A stretch of DNA of 15,364 nucleotides from Leptospira sp. (GTDB taxonomy: Bacteria > Spirochaetota > Leptospiria > Leptospirales > Leptospiraceae). The first letter of the stretch is position 1. Every line of letters starts with the position of its first letter. The notes beneath the pieces were generated by a model. The model saw only the letters and a list, made by a program, of their open reading frames with translations, ran no database searches and had not been told where the DNA came from. Shown piece after piece: positions 7,213-14,350 of the stretch. Position numbers and translations under genes: made by a program. The stretch covers positions 1-15,364 of the forward strand of contig JAIOQL010000551.1 in NCBI GenBank assembly GCA_021413405.1, read 5' to 3'.

Positions 7213-8016
7213 TCAATAGAATTCCAGCATCTTACTGACCATGCGATTCCTGTCGAGTTCCAGCAAATACAACTTTTTAGCCACAGCTTTGTTTATGGAA
7301 CGCAAAAGAACCTTATACTTTTCAATAATCGCCCTTTGCTTGTTATACGGTAATGTTTCTTTCGGATCATTCAGTTTATTGACTACACTTGGAGGCTGTG
7401 GCTGGATTGGAGAATTTGGCCAGATCGATTCTCCTTCATTACTGTTATAGTATTCCAAAGTAATATCATTATTGTCATCCGGCTTAATGTCAACTGCATC
7501 CACTTTTGATTCATCAATTTTAGATATCCCTTTTGGAGTCGGGTTAATCAGTCTCCGCATTTCTCTGATAAAAACCTCGCCTTTTGAATTAGTCCGTTTG
7601 AATTCGAGAACTAATTTATCCAGTGCTTTTGCATCGTCTGAGGGGTAGATATATACTTTTGAGTTATAGAGATATGTGTTTGGATAGTCGGCAAAGGACT
7701 CTCCCGAAGAAAGTTCGATACTGAGGTATGTTTTTCCGCCAGAATCTTTACTGAAAACATCAGGAACCTCTTTGGGGACGTCCCCCAAAAATTTCCCGTG
7801 CTTTTTATCGGTACCGTTATCTGTCATCAGCTTAATTTTAAAAAGACTTCTGGCTATGCTTCCGTGCAGATTGTCCAGTTCAATGTCTGCAAAGCCGCCC
7901 TTTCGTATCGCATCTATCTGACCCTGCAATTCGCGTTCTTCCAGGGTAAGGGTGACCGGAACTGCACTAAGTCCGCCAAAAGTGATTAACATCAAAATCA
8001 GAATTATATATTGCAT
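7213..8016 (-). CDS. Exported 267-residue protein of unknown function
   Basis: I do not recognise this family. Residues 1-18 are a short hydrophobic signal sequence ending G-L-S-A, so the mature protein is probably periplasmic; no lipobox cysteine is present. Residues 60-150 look like a beta-rich domain (K-T-Y-L-S-I-E-L, then T-Y-L-Y-N-S-K-V-Y-I-Y, then L-V-L-E-F-K-R-T). A Pro/Asn/Asp-rich linker follows at 176-222, and a basic, probably helical C-terminus at 224-267. The start at 8016 has a moderate GAAGAGA ribosome site and a good upstream promoter. The gap of 208 bases to the cyclase gene leaves it unclear whether they share a transcript. It is divergent from the acylase gene. Confidence 0.8.
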   Translation of the reverse strand: MQYIILILMLITFGGLSAVPVTLTLEERELQGQIDAIRKGGFADIELDNLHGSIARSLFKIKLMTDNGTDKKHGKFLGDVPKEVPDVFSKDSGGKTYLSIELSSGESFADYPNTYLYNSKVYIYPSDDAKALDKLVLEFKRTNSKGEVFIREMRRLINPTPKGISKIDESKVDAVDIKPDDNNDITLEYYNSNEGESIWPNSPIQPQPPSVVNKLNDPKETLPYNKQRAIIEKYKVLLRSINKAVAKKLYLLELDRNRMVSKMLEFY

Positions 8017-8053
8017 ATTTTTTTCTCTTCAGGAATTATTAACAATTATCGAA

Positions 8054-8081
8054 GTTATAAGGTTGTATTCTTTAATTTCAA
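8054..8081 (-). promoter_or_regulatory. Sigma-70-type promoter for the 267-residue exported protein
   Basis: On the minus strand TTGAAA (8081-8076) and TATAAC (8059-8054) are 16 bases apart, and each matches consensus at 5 of 6 positions. Transcription would start near 8047, leaving a leader of about 30 bases before ATG 8016. It may also drive the cyclase and FecR-domain genes downstream. Confidence 0.6.
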
Positions 8082-8112
8082 ATTACTTTTTCTGTTTAAA
8101 ATAAAAAAAGAA

Positions 8113-8137
8113 ATGTCCTTAAAATACAAAGGGACAT
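8113..8137. promoter_or_regulatory. Inverted repeat in the leader region of the acylase gene
   Basis: ATGTCC (8113-8118) and GGACAT (8132-8137) are perfect complements, and the stem can extend by TT/AA if one G is bulged. It ends about ten bases before the GGAG ribosome site at 8151-8154. It could be an operator or an RNA hairpin near the start of the acylase message. I could not identify a convincing plus-strand promoter in the 8017-8160 gap. Confidence 0.4.
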
Positions 8138-8160
8138 AAGAGGAAACGCGGGAGATTCGA

Positions 8161-10599
8161 ATGAGCACACATTTACATAGCGAAAACAGACAAAAAAACC
8201 GGGATTGGAAGAAAATCGGAAAAATATCGGGAATTGCCTTCTCCTTTTTCGTTCTTTTGATTCTCTCCATAAATTTATGGATGAGTTCCAGGGTTCCGAT
8301 AGAGAAGGGCACACTAACTCTTCCGGGACTTTCTGCTGAGGTGGAAGTTCACAGAGACGAGTTTGGCGTTCCACATATCTTCGCGAAAAATGAAGATGAT
8401 CTTTTCCTCGCCCTTGGATATATTCAGGCATCTGAAAGGTGGTTTCAGATGGAAATTATGAGACGGGTCATTGGAGGCCGCCTATCCGAACTCCTCGGTC
8501 CGGAGCTGATTAAAGCAGACCGTCTTTTTCGCACTCTTGGGTTTAAACGGAATTCTGAAAAATGGCTGGAAAAGTATGACAAGACAGTTTTACCAGCAGC
8601 GAACAGAGGTGTTGATCAATATCTAAAAGGTCTGAATACTTTTGTGAATAACGGGCCAACACCTGAGGAATTTGCAATCCTTGGAATTAAACGGGAAGCA
8701 TTCACAAAATCTGATGTGTACGGAATGGTTGCCTACATGGGCTTTTCATTTGCGGAGGCACTTTCGGTTGATCCCACAATTACATCTCTTGAAAAAGAAT
8801 TTGGTTCTGCAAAAATCAGAGAGCTCACTACAGAAAATACTTCTTCCGCACCCTATATCGTTGATGATTCAAAAAAATTAGCATATATAATGGGCGAAAC
8901 AATTGAGGATGTCCGGACAAAACTGGCGGATTCGGGAATCGCATTGTTCCAGGGGAGCAACTCCTGGGCAGTTTCTCGAGGCCGTTCCAAATCCGGCGCA
9001 GCTCTGATCGCCAATGATCCGCATATCGCGTTTTCAAATCCGTCAATCTGGTTTGAAGCATATGTCAACGCCCCCGGGATAGATCTCTACGGCCACTTTC
9101 TTCCGATGATTCCGTTTGCCGTAATCGGGTTCAACAAGGATCTTGCATGGAGTCTGACCATGTTTGAAAATGATGACATGGATTTTTATCAGGAAACGCT
9201 AAATCCGAAAAATAAAGATCAGGTTATGTTTCAGGGAAAACCGGAAGACATAAAAAAAACAGAAGAAGTTATTCAGGTGAAGGGTCAGGATCCTGTAACA
9301 ATTACTATTCGCGAATCACGGCATGGCAGTTTTATGGATGGCGTTAACGATGCATTGATCAATGAGAAGTCGCCTATCGCATTGAAATGGGGAATGTTTA
9401 TCGCAGGAAATAAACCACAGGAAGCATCCTACCTGATGAACCACGCAAAAAATATTTCCGAATTTGAAAAAGCACTTAACAATTTCAAAGCACCGGGGAT
9501 CAATATGGTCTACGCTGATAAACAGGGAAACATTGCCTACTGGGGAGTTGCAGGACTCAATGAGAAAACTTTTATCGGAGACAGAATTCTCGATGGAAGT
9601 TCTGGAAAGTATGAGTGGGGTCCTGAAATTCCATTCTCCAATAATCCAAAATCAATCAACCCCCCGTCCGGGATAATTATTACCGCTAACAACAGATCGG
9701 CTGCAAGCCTTCCTCCAAAACTTTTTGGTTATTACCAGGCGGATGATAGGGCGAACCGTCTGAATACGATTCTTCGCCAGAAAAAAAAATGGTCTCTTGA
9801 AGAAATGAAAGAAGTAATCCTGGATGATTACTTTGAATCAACGGATTACATTTTAAATCCGTTCTTTTCTCTTATCCGTGAATCCGAATCGAAACTTACT
9901 GATAAAGAAAAAGAAGTTTTAAAAGCACTGGAAAGATGGGACAGGTTTGGAAACAAAAATGAAGCAGGCGCGGCAATTTTTTCAGAACTTAAATATTTTC
10001 TGGCGAGAGAAATGTTTTTTGATGAAATGGGAGAAGAGAGATTTAATTTTATTGCCGGTACAAACCGGGTTCATCATTTCTTCAAGGCAAATTTTCTGAA
10101 CCCAAAAAGTTCCTGGTGGGATAATGTAAAGACGAAGGAATTTGAGAGACCAAAAGATGTGATGTATTCTGCGTTAGTTGCAACAACATCGTCTCTCATG
10201 GGAAAACTTGGTACAAATCCATCTCATTGGAAATGGGGAAATCTTCACAAATTAGAATTTGTGCATCCAATTGGAAGGGTGAAGCCGCTGAATCTTATTT
10301 TCAATGCAGGTCCTTTCCCTGTATCCGGGGGAGATGAGGTTGTTAATAATATCAAAGGAAAATTTTCAAAGAATGATCATGTTATAGTCTCCGGACCATC
10401 AATGCGGAGGCTCATTGATTTTGCAGATCCGGATGGGATTCAGATTATTAATCCGCTTGGAATGTCGGGACACAGGAAAAGCAGGCACTTTCAGGATCAG
10501 GCTCTTATGTATGCTTCAGGGAAATTCCGGCAAATATCTCTAAACCAGATGAAAAATCAGGAAATGGATAATAAACTTATTTTGAAACCGGGGAATTGA
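8161..10599 (+). CDS. Membrane-anchored penicillin/AHL-acylase-family N-terminal nucleophile amidase
   Basis: This 812-residue protein belongs to the penicillin acylase family, which cleaves itself to expose an N-terminal serine and then hydrolyses amide bonds. After a basic N-terminus it has one membrane segment (about 20-41), so the catalytic part is probably periplasmic and anchored. The alpha region starts near 55 with V-E-V-H-R-D-E-F-G-V-P-H-I. The self-cleavage site is G265-S266 in Q-G-S-N-S-W; S266 becomes residue 1 of the beta chain. H288 in N-D-P-H-I is then beta residue 23, as in cephalosporin/AHL acylases, and N510 in T-A-N-N-R is beta residue 245, the expected oxyanion Asn. All catalytic residues are present. 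The substrate could be a beta-lactam, an acyl-homoserine lactone or another acyl amide; sequence alone does not decide. GGAG at 8151 sets the ATG start. Confidence 0.93.
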   Translation: MSTHLHSENRQKNRDWKKIGKISGIAFSFFVLLILSINLWMSSRVPIEKGTLTLPGLSAEVEVHRDEFGVPHIFAKNEDDLFLALGYIQASERWFQMEIMRRVIGGRLSELLGPELIKADRLFRTLGFKRNSEKWLEKYDKTVLPAANRGVDQYLKGLNTFVNNGPTPEEFAILGIKREAFTKSDVYGMVAYMGFSFAEALSVDPTITSLEKEFGSAKIRELTTENTSSAPYIVDDSKKLAYIMGETIEDVRTKLADSGIALFQGSNSWAVSRGRSKSGAALIANDPHIAFSNPSIWFEAYVNAPGIDLYGHFLPMIPFAVIGFNKDLAWSLTMFENDDMDFYQETLNPKNKDQVMFQGKPEDIKKTEEVIQVKGQDPVTITIRESRHGSFMDGVNDALINEKSPIALKWGMFIAGNKPQEASYLMNHAKNISEFEKALNNFKAPGINMVYADKQGNIAYWGVAGLNEKTFIGDRILDGSSGKYEWGPEIPFSNNPKSINPPSGIIITANNRSAASLPPKLFGYYQADDRANRLNTILRQKKKWSLEEMKEVILDDYFESTDYILNPFFSLIRESESKLTDKEKEVLKALERWDRFGNKNEAGAAIFSELKYFLAREMFFDEMGEERFNFIAGTNRVHHFFKANFLNPKSSWWDNVKTKEFERPKDVMYSALVATTSSLMGKLGTNPSHWKWGNLHKLEFVHPIGRVKPLNLIFNAGPFPVSGGDEVVNNIKGKFSKNDHVIVSGPSMRRLIDFADPDGIQIINPLGMSGHRKSRHFQDQALMYASGKFRQISLNQMKNQEMDNKLILKPGN

Positions 10600-10641
10600 C
10601 AACAAACGGGAATTCTATTTTCGGACTTTGACTTTCCCCGG
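10588..10641. repeat. Inverted repeat joining the ends of two convergent genes
   Basis: CCGGGGAA (10588-10595) and TTCCCCGG (10634-10641) are perfect eight-base complements separated by 38 bases. They span the stop codons of the acylase gene and of the convergent coiled-coil ORF. Neither side is followed by a T run, so intrinsic termination is not shown; a 3'-end-stabilising structure is possible. Confidence 0.35.
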
Positions 10642-10908
10642 ATAGAGGGAATCAGAAATATGATCGATTCTGTTTCTGATCTCCCGAAAGTCTGATCTAA
10701 AATCCGAATTAGCCTTTTCTATGCTTTCAAACTTCCTATCTATGCTATCGAATCTTTTATCTATATATAATTGAATAATCCATGGCCTGATAACTCCTCT
10801 GATTCTATACAGAGCGGGTAAAGAAAACAAACGGGATTGCCGGAATTTTTTATAAGAATTGCAGTTTTTTGCACAAATAATGGAGTAATTTAGGACTTTT
10901 CTACCCAT
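10615..10908 (-). CDS. Small coiled-coil ORF, possibly a start-damaged remnant
   Basis: I do not recognise a specific family. The 97-residue reading has a basic, ordinary-looking first half and a clear coiled-coil half (residues about 49-86), with heptad-like R-F-D-S-I-D-R-K-F-E-S-I-E. Short proteins with such D-K-R-F repeats are common and usually uncharacterised. ATG 10908 has no Shine-Dalgarno site. A strong AGAGGAG (10800-10794) lies ten bases before ATG 10783-10781, but that ATG is one base out of frame with the coiled coil and stops after eight codons. Removing the single base 10780 would join it to the coiled-coil frame. The gene may therefore be an intact small gene with a poor start, or a remnant. 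The last codons converge on the acylase gene. Confidence 0.4.
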   Translation of the reverse strand: MGRKVLNYSIICAKNCNSYKKFRQSRLFSLPALYRIRGVIRPWIIQLYIDKRFDSIDRKFESIEKANSDFRSDFREIRNRIDHISDSLYPGKVKVRK

Positions 10909-10930
10909 TCTGATAAAGTCTAAAATAACA

Positions 10931-10958
10931 TTGACGCAGGGATCGTCTGAAGAATCAT
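10931..10958 (+). promoter_or_regulatory. Candidate promoter for the rpmH operon
   Basis: TTGACG (10931-10936) and AATCAT (10953-10958) are 16 bases apart, matching consensus at 5 of 6 and 4 of 6 positions. Transcription would start near 10965 and give a leader of about 55 bases before rpmH. The -10 box is imperfect, so the assignment is tentative. Confidence 0.4.
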
Positions 10959-10985
10959 GAACGAATAATCAAATCGCAATCATAA

Positions 10986-11004
10986 ACCGGCTTTTTAAGC
11001 CAGT
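10986..11004 (+). other. Hairpin in the rpmH leader
   Basis: ACCGGCTT (10986-10993) pairs with AAGCCAGT (10997-11004) around a TTT loop, with one C-A mismatch. It ends four bases before the AGGA ribosome site at 11009-11012. Such a stem could affect L34 translation or message stability. No T run follows, so it is not an intrinsic terminator. Confidence 0.4.
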
Positions 11005-11019
11005 GATCAGGATACAAAA

Positions 11020-11181
11020 ATGAAAAGAACATATCAACCAAGTAAACGAAAACGGGCAAGGACTCATGGATTTCTGACAAGAATGTCAACGCCGTCAGGC
11101 CGGGCCGTTTTAGCGCGCAGAAGACAAAAAGGAAGACACAAACTAACTGTTTCTGACGAAAAAACCGGCAAGAAATTCTAG
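11020..11181 (+). CDS. rpmH: 50S ribosomal protein L34
   Basis: This 53-residue, very basic protein is a small part of the large ribosomal subunit that binds 23S rRNA. It carries the family signature M-K-R-T-Y-Q-P-S-K-R-K-R at the start and then H-G-F-L-T-R-M-S-T-P-S-G-R, A-R-R-R-Q-K-G-R. The length is slightly above the usual 44-50 residues because of a short tail ending K-T-G-K-K-F. ATG 11020 is preceded by AGGA at a normal distance. It is the first gene of the operon and is followed after nine bases by the TTG start of rnpA. Confidence 0.97.
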   Translation: MKRTYQPSKRKRARTHGFLTRMSTPSGRAVLARRRQKGRHKLTVSDEKTGKKF

Positions 11182-11190
11182 ACCCAGTGA

Positions 11191-11526
11191 TTGGAAGACA
11201 GACCGGTAACCCTTAAATCACCAAGTGAGATAAGGATTCTGTTCGAATCAGGAAAAAGAGCTCAGAAGTTTCCTTTATCTGTTGTATTCAGAAAAAATAA
11301 TTTAAATCACAACAGGTATCTCTATTGTACAGATCGAAAAGTTAAACTGGCTGTTGACCGTAATAGGATTAAGCGTGTGTTGAGAGCGATTGTGAAAGAT
11401 TTACATGCAGGGAACCGGACTGGCTATGATATTGCTATGATAACAAATTTGAAATTTTCCAATCTTAAATATTCCGAGAGAATTCATTCAGCCAGCTATT
11501 TATTTAAAAAGATAGCAGATGAATAG
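11191..11526 (+). CDS. rnpA: RNase P protein component
   Basis: This protein binds the catalytic RNase P RNA and helps it remove 5' leaders from precursor tRNAs. The 111-residue reading has the typical length. It contains the conserved start-region pattern I-L-F-E-S-G-K-R (16-23) and the basic RNR signature D-R-N-R-I-K-R-V-L-R at residues 56-65. An in-frame TGA lies immediately before TTG 11191, so the reading cannot start earlier. No ATG or GTG precedes the conserved region, so TTG is the probable start; there is no good Shine-Dalgarno site, which suggests coupling to rpmH translation. Its last eight bases overlap yidD. Confidence 0.95.
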   Translation: MEDRPVTLKSPSEIRILFESGKRAQKFPLSVVFRKNNLNHNRYLYCTDRKVKLAVDRNRIKRVLRAIVKDLHAGNRTGYDIAMITNLKFSNLKYSERIHSASYLFKKIADE

Positions 11527-11752
11527 ATTTTTTGTTTTTTTTATCAGGATCTATCAGAAGTTCCTTTCACCTCTTCTGCCTGGTGCCTGCCGGTTTTCCC
11601 CGACATGCTCGGAATATTCAGTTCAGGCATTCCAGAATTATAATTTTTTTAAAGCAATGTATTTATCTGCAAACAGGTTCGCGAGATGCAATCCATTTTT
11701 TGAAGGATACAACGATCCGTTACCGGTTAAACAGAAAAAAGGAACGAATTGA
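11519..11752 (+). CDS. yidD: Membrane protein insertion efficiency factor YidD
   Basis: YidD is a small inner-membrane-associated protein that assists insertion of membrane proteins by YidC and the Sec system. The 77 residues have an amphipathic, Phe/Ile-rich N-terminus and the family signature L-S-P-L-L-P-G-A-C-R-F-S-P-T-C-S-E-Y, with C24 and C30, and a third conserved cysteine at C57 in R-C-N-P-F. The ATG overlaps the end of rnpA by eight bases, and the TGA stop is followed directly by the yidC ATG. The AAGGA near its end probably serves as the yidC ribosome site. Confidence 0.95.
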   Translation: MNRFFVFFIRIYQKFLSPLLPGACRFSPTCSEYSVQAFQNYNFFKAMYLSANRFARCNPFFEGYNDPLPVKQKKGTN

Positions 11753-13600
11753 ATGGAAGACAAACAAAGCAGATTATTCTTGGCAGTACTACTCAGCCTT
11801 GGCGCATGGATGGCTGTGAATTATTATTTCTTTCCAACCCCTCCGCCCAAAAAACAGGAAGTAAAAAAAGAAGCAATCGCACCGGAGAAAAAAGAATCCC
11901 CTGAGAAAAAAAATGCGGTAGGCGATATTCCTGCAAAACCGTTTATTGTTCCTGCCGTAAACGCATCTGAAATCAAAAAAAATTATATCGCCACATCGTC
12001 ATTTCTGATTCAATTCTCTTCTCTTGGCGGGAGGATTGAAAAATTTTATATCAGGAATTACAAAGATCTTACCGGAGCAGAAGTTAAAATACTGAAAACT
12101 GCTGACGCCGAAATTGAATTTAATGGTCAGAAATATAAGGCTATCGAAATTTCCCGTTCAAGAGGTTTTAATTTCAATCCATCTTTCAAAAAAGAGGAGA
12201 TTCCAAATTCAGTTTTTGATTCTGTGAATTTCAAATCATTCCTGGATGAAAAAAACCTCACGATGATTTTCGAAGGCAATTCGCCGGATAAAAAATTTGC
12301 GATCCGCAAAGAATACAGATTTTTCCCGGATGAAAATTATTTTAAATTCAAAATTTCTTTTCAGAATAACAGTCGGGAAAAATTGGATCTGTCATCCGGA
12401 ACTGAGGGACTCCTATTCCGTTCTTTCGGAAGCCTTGGTCCGGTCAAGCCGGGTGCTGAAATTTCAGAAAACGATCAGAGACATCATTATAGATATTTTT
12501 ATGATACTGAGTTTCATGATACAATAGATGGCGGAAGTTTTGTCAGTTTCTGGACGAATGCTTCCGGTTTTTTCTCAGGTGGAAATGCGAACAAAGATAA
12601 AAATTTTGAAATCTTTAAAAACCCGGGCAGCATTGAATTTGCCGGATCAGGAAGCAGGTACTTTATCGCCGTAATTGATCCTCTTGGTCACAAGCCCGCA
12701 GGAATCGTTTCTGATATAAGAAAAGGGAATGAATCTGGTATCGTTTTGATATACGATAATGTTATACTTAACCCGTCGCAATCAATACAGTTTGATTTCG
12801 CATCTTATGTTGGTCTTCGCGAATCGGATGGAACAGCGTTCCGGGACAAGGCCCTGGATCCAAATCAGACTCCAGGCTCAACATTTACCGGATTAAGTGA
12901 CAAACTGAATAAATCTTTCAACCAGGGATTGACAACTCCTTTCAGAAACGGAATCCTATGGGTATTGAAAAGTCTTTATCAGTATACCATTCCTAATTAC
13001 GGATGGTGTATTATCATTTTTGCGATTCTATTCAAACTGGTTTTTTATCCTTTGAATCAAAAACAGGCTGATAGCATGAAGAAAATGCAGGAGCTCAGTC
13101 CGCAAATCAAAGAGATAAATGAGCGTTATGCAAAAGACCCGACTGTAAAGCAACAGAAGATTATGGAACTCTATAAAAAGAATGGAACAAACCCAATGGC
13201 AGGCTGCCTTCCAATGGTAATTCAAATTCCGATTTTTATTGCCCTCTATACTGCTTTCAGTGACACAATTGAGTTATGGAGGTCTCCGTTTTTATGGGTG
13301 GGGGACTTGAGTGAACCGGATACAGTCTGGAGTTCACCTGTGATTATGGGCACAGTTCTTTCGCTAAATATTTTACCGATTATCATGGTGGGAACTCAGG
13401 TCGGGCAGACGTTTATGACATCGGTATCAACAGATCCGAATCAGAAAACAATGATGTATCTCATGCCTGTTATCATGCTTTACTTTTTCTGGTCTATGCC
13501 TGCAGGAGTTACTCTTTATTGGACAATGCAGAATGTTCTGTCAATAATCCAGCAGGTAATAACAAATAAATTTGGATCTGCATCAAAAAAGAAAACCTGA
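11753..13600 (+). CDS. yidC: Membrane protein insertase YidC
   Basis: YidC inserts and folds inner-membrane proteins, alone or with the Sec translocon. The 615 residues show the diderm form: an N-terminal membrane segment (about 7-27), a Lys/Pro/Glu-rich linker, a large periplasmic beta domain (about 70-385), then the conserved core with membrane segments near 416-434, 484-503, 529-547 and 567-602. The cytoplasmic helical loop is 435-483. The residue at the position of the groove arginine of E. coli YidC is lysine, K428 in I-L-F-K-L-V-F-Y-P-L; as I recall this also occurs in other phyla, so it is not clearly a defect. A short basic tail, S-K-K-K-T, could contact ribosomes. The gene starts directly at the end of yidD. 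Confidence 0.97.
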   Translation: MEDKQSRLFLAVLLSLGAWMAVNYYFFPTPPPKKQEVKKEAIAPEKKESPEKKNAVGDIPAKPFIVPAVNASEIKKNYIATSSFLIQFSSLGGRIEKFYIRNYKDLTGAEVKILKTADAEIEFNGQKYKAIEISRSRGFNFNPSFKKEEIPNSVFDSVNFKSFLDEKNLTMIFEGNSPDKKFAIRKEYRFFPDENYFKFKISFQNNSREKLDLSSGTEGLLFRSFGSLGPVKPGAEISENDQRHHYRYFYDTEFHDTIDGGSFVSFWTNASGFFSGGNANKDKNFEIFKNPGSIEFAGSGSRYFIAVIDPLGHKPAGIVSDIRKGNESGIVLIYDNVILNPSQSIQFDFASYVGLRESDGTAFRDKALDPNQTPGSTFTGLSDKLNKSFNQGLTTPFRNGILWVLKSLYQYTIPNYGWCIIIFAILFKLVFYPLNQKQADSMKKMQELSPQIKEINERYAKDPTVKQQKIMELYKKNGTNPMAGCLPMVIQIPIFIALYTAFSDTIELWRSPFLWVGDLSEPDTVWSSPVIMGTVLSLNILPIIMVGTQVGQTFMTSVSTDPNQKTMMYLMPVIMLYFFWSMPAGVTLYWTMQNVLSIIQQVITNKFGSASKKKT

Positions 13601-13630
13601 AGAAATTTAATTATATTTAAGGAAATAAGA

Positions 13631-14350
13631 ATGCTAAATTACATATTCGAAGCCGAAGCAAAATCAAAATCAGAAGCGGAAGAATCTATTCTAAAAACTT
13701 TAAGATTGAAAGATGGTGATCTCAGATTCGAAACAGTTGAATCGGGTAAGGGCGGATTTCTCGGAATAACATCCAAAAAGCCGGCTGTAGTCCGGGCATT
13801 TGCCGTATCAAAAGATATTCCTGCTGAAAAAATTATTCATGGAATTGTTCTCACTCTTCTAAAAAAAATGGGTCTCGATGCGGAAGTCGTTGGAATGGGA
13901 GACGTCGATGGAAAAATTTATATCGAGCTTTCCGGGGATGAATCCGGAATAATTATCGGAAAACGCGGAAGCACATTGGATTCGTTGCAGTTTGTTCTGA
14001 ATCTTATGGTTGATTCTAAAATCCGCCATGGCAGAAAAATTGTTCTGGATATAGAATCATACAGGGATAAACGGGAAATGGCGTTGAAAAGACTGAGTAA
14101 ATCGGTCGCAGGAAGCGTTATACGGTCGGGGAAATCGAGACTTTTGGAATCCATGAATCCATATGAAAGAAGAATTATTCACATGACCTTACAGGAAGAA
14201 GAGAAGGTTTTTACAAGAAGTGAAGGCAACGGCACTTTCAAAAGAGTCCGCATTATTCCAGCCAAAGATAAGCACAAATATAAGGACGTCGAAAAAAGCG
14301 GACGCGAGCGGTTTCCTGATGATGATTTGAACGAATCAGAGATTGAATGA
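13631..14350 (+). CDS. jag: RNA-binding protein Jag/KhpB (KH-R3H)
   Basis: Jag/KhpB proteins bind RNA; in some Gram-positive bacteria they act with KhpA and affect cell elongation and division. The 239 residues hold an N-terminal Jag domain (1-50) with the signature K-G-G-F-L-G-I at 40-46, a KH domain (about 95-140) with the loop G-I-I-I-G-K-R-G at 106-113, and an R3H domain (about 145-208) with N-P-Y-E-R-R-I-I-H, where R180 and H184 form the R-x3-H pair. The acidic tail, D-D-D-L-N-E-S-E-I-E, is extra. AAGGA lies seven bases before ATG 13631. The last eight bases overlap the proposed TTG start of mnmE. Confidence 0.96.
   Translation: MLNYIFEAEAKSKSEAEESILKTLRLKDGDLRFETVESGKGGFLGITSKKPAVVRAFAVSKDIPAEKIIHGIVLTLLKKMGLDAEVVGMGDVDGKIYIELSGDESGIIIGKRGSTLDSLQFVLNLMVDSKIRHGRKIVLDIESYRDKREMALKRLSKSVAGSVIRSGKSRLLESMNPYERRIIHMTLQEEEKVFTRSEGNGTFKRVRIIPAKDKHKYKDVEKSGRERFPDDDLNESEIE

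Noticed and set aside
8055..8431. Minus-strand readings of 85 and 111 codons in the divergent gap and opposite the acylase start
   Set aside because: They overlap the promoter gap and the conserved acylase N-terminus in antisense, without supporting features.
11532..11819. A 95-codon plus-strand reading over yidD and the yidC start
   Set aside because: It is the shifted frame of yidD, whose own frame carries the full family signature.
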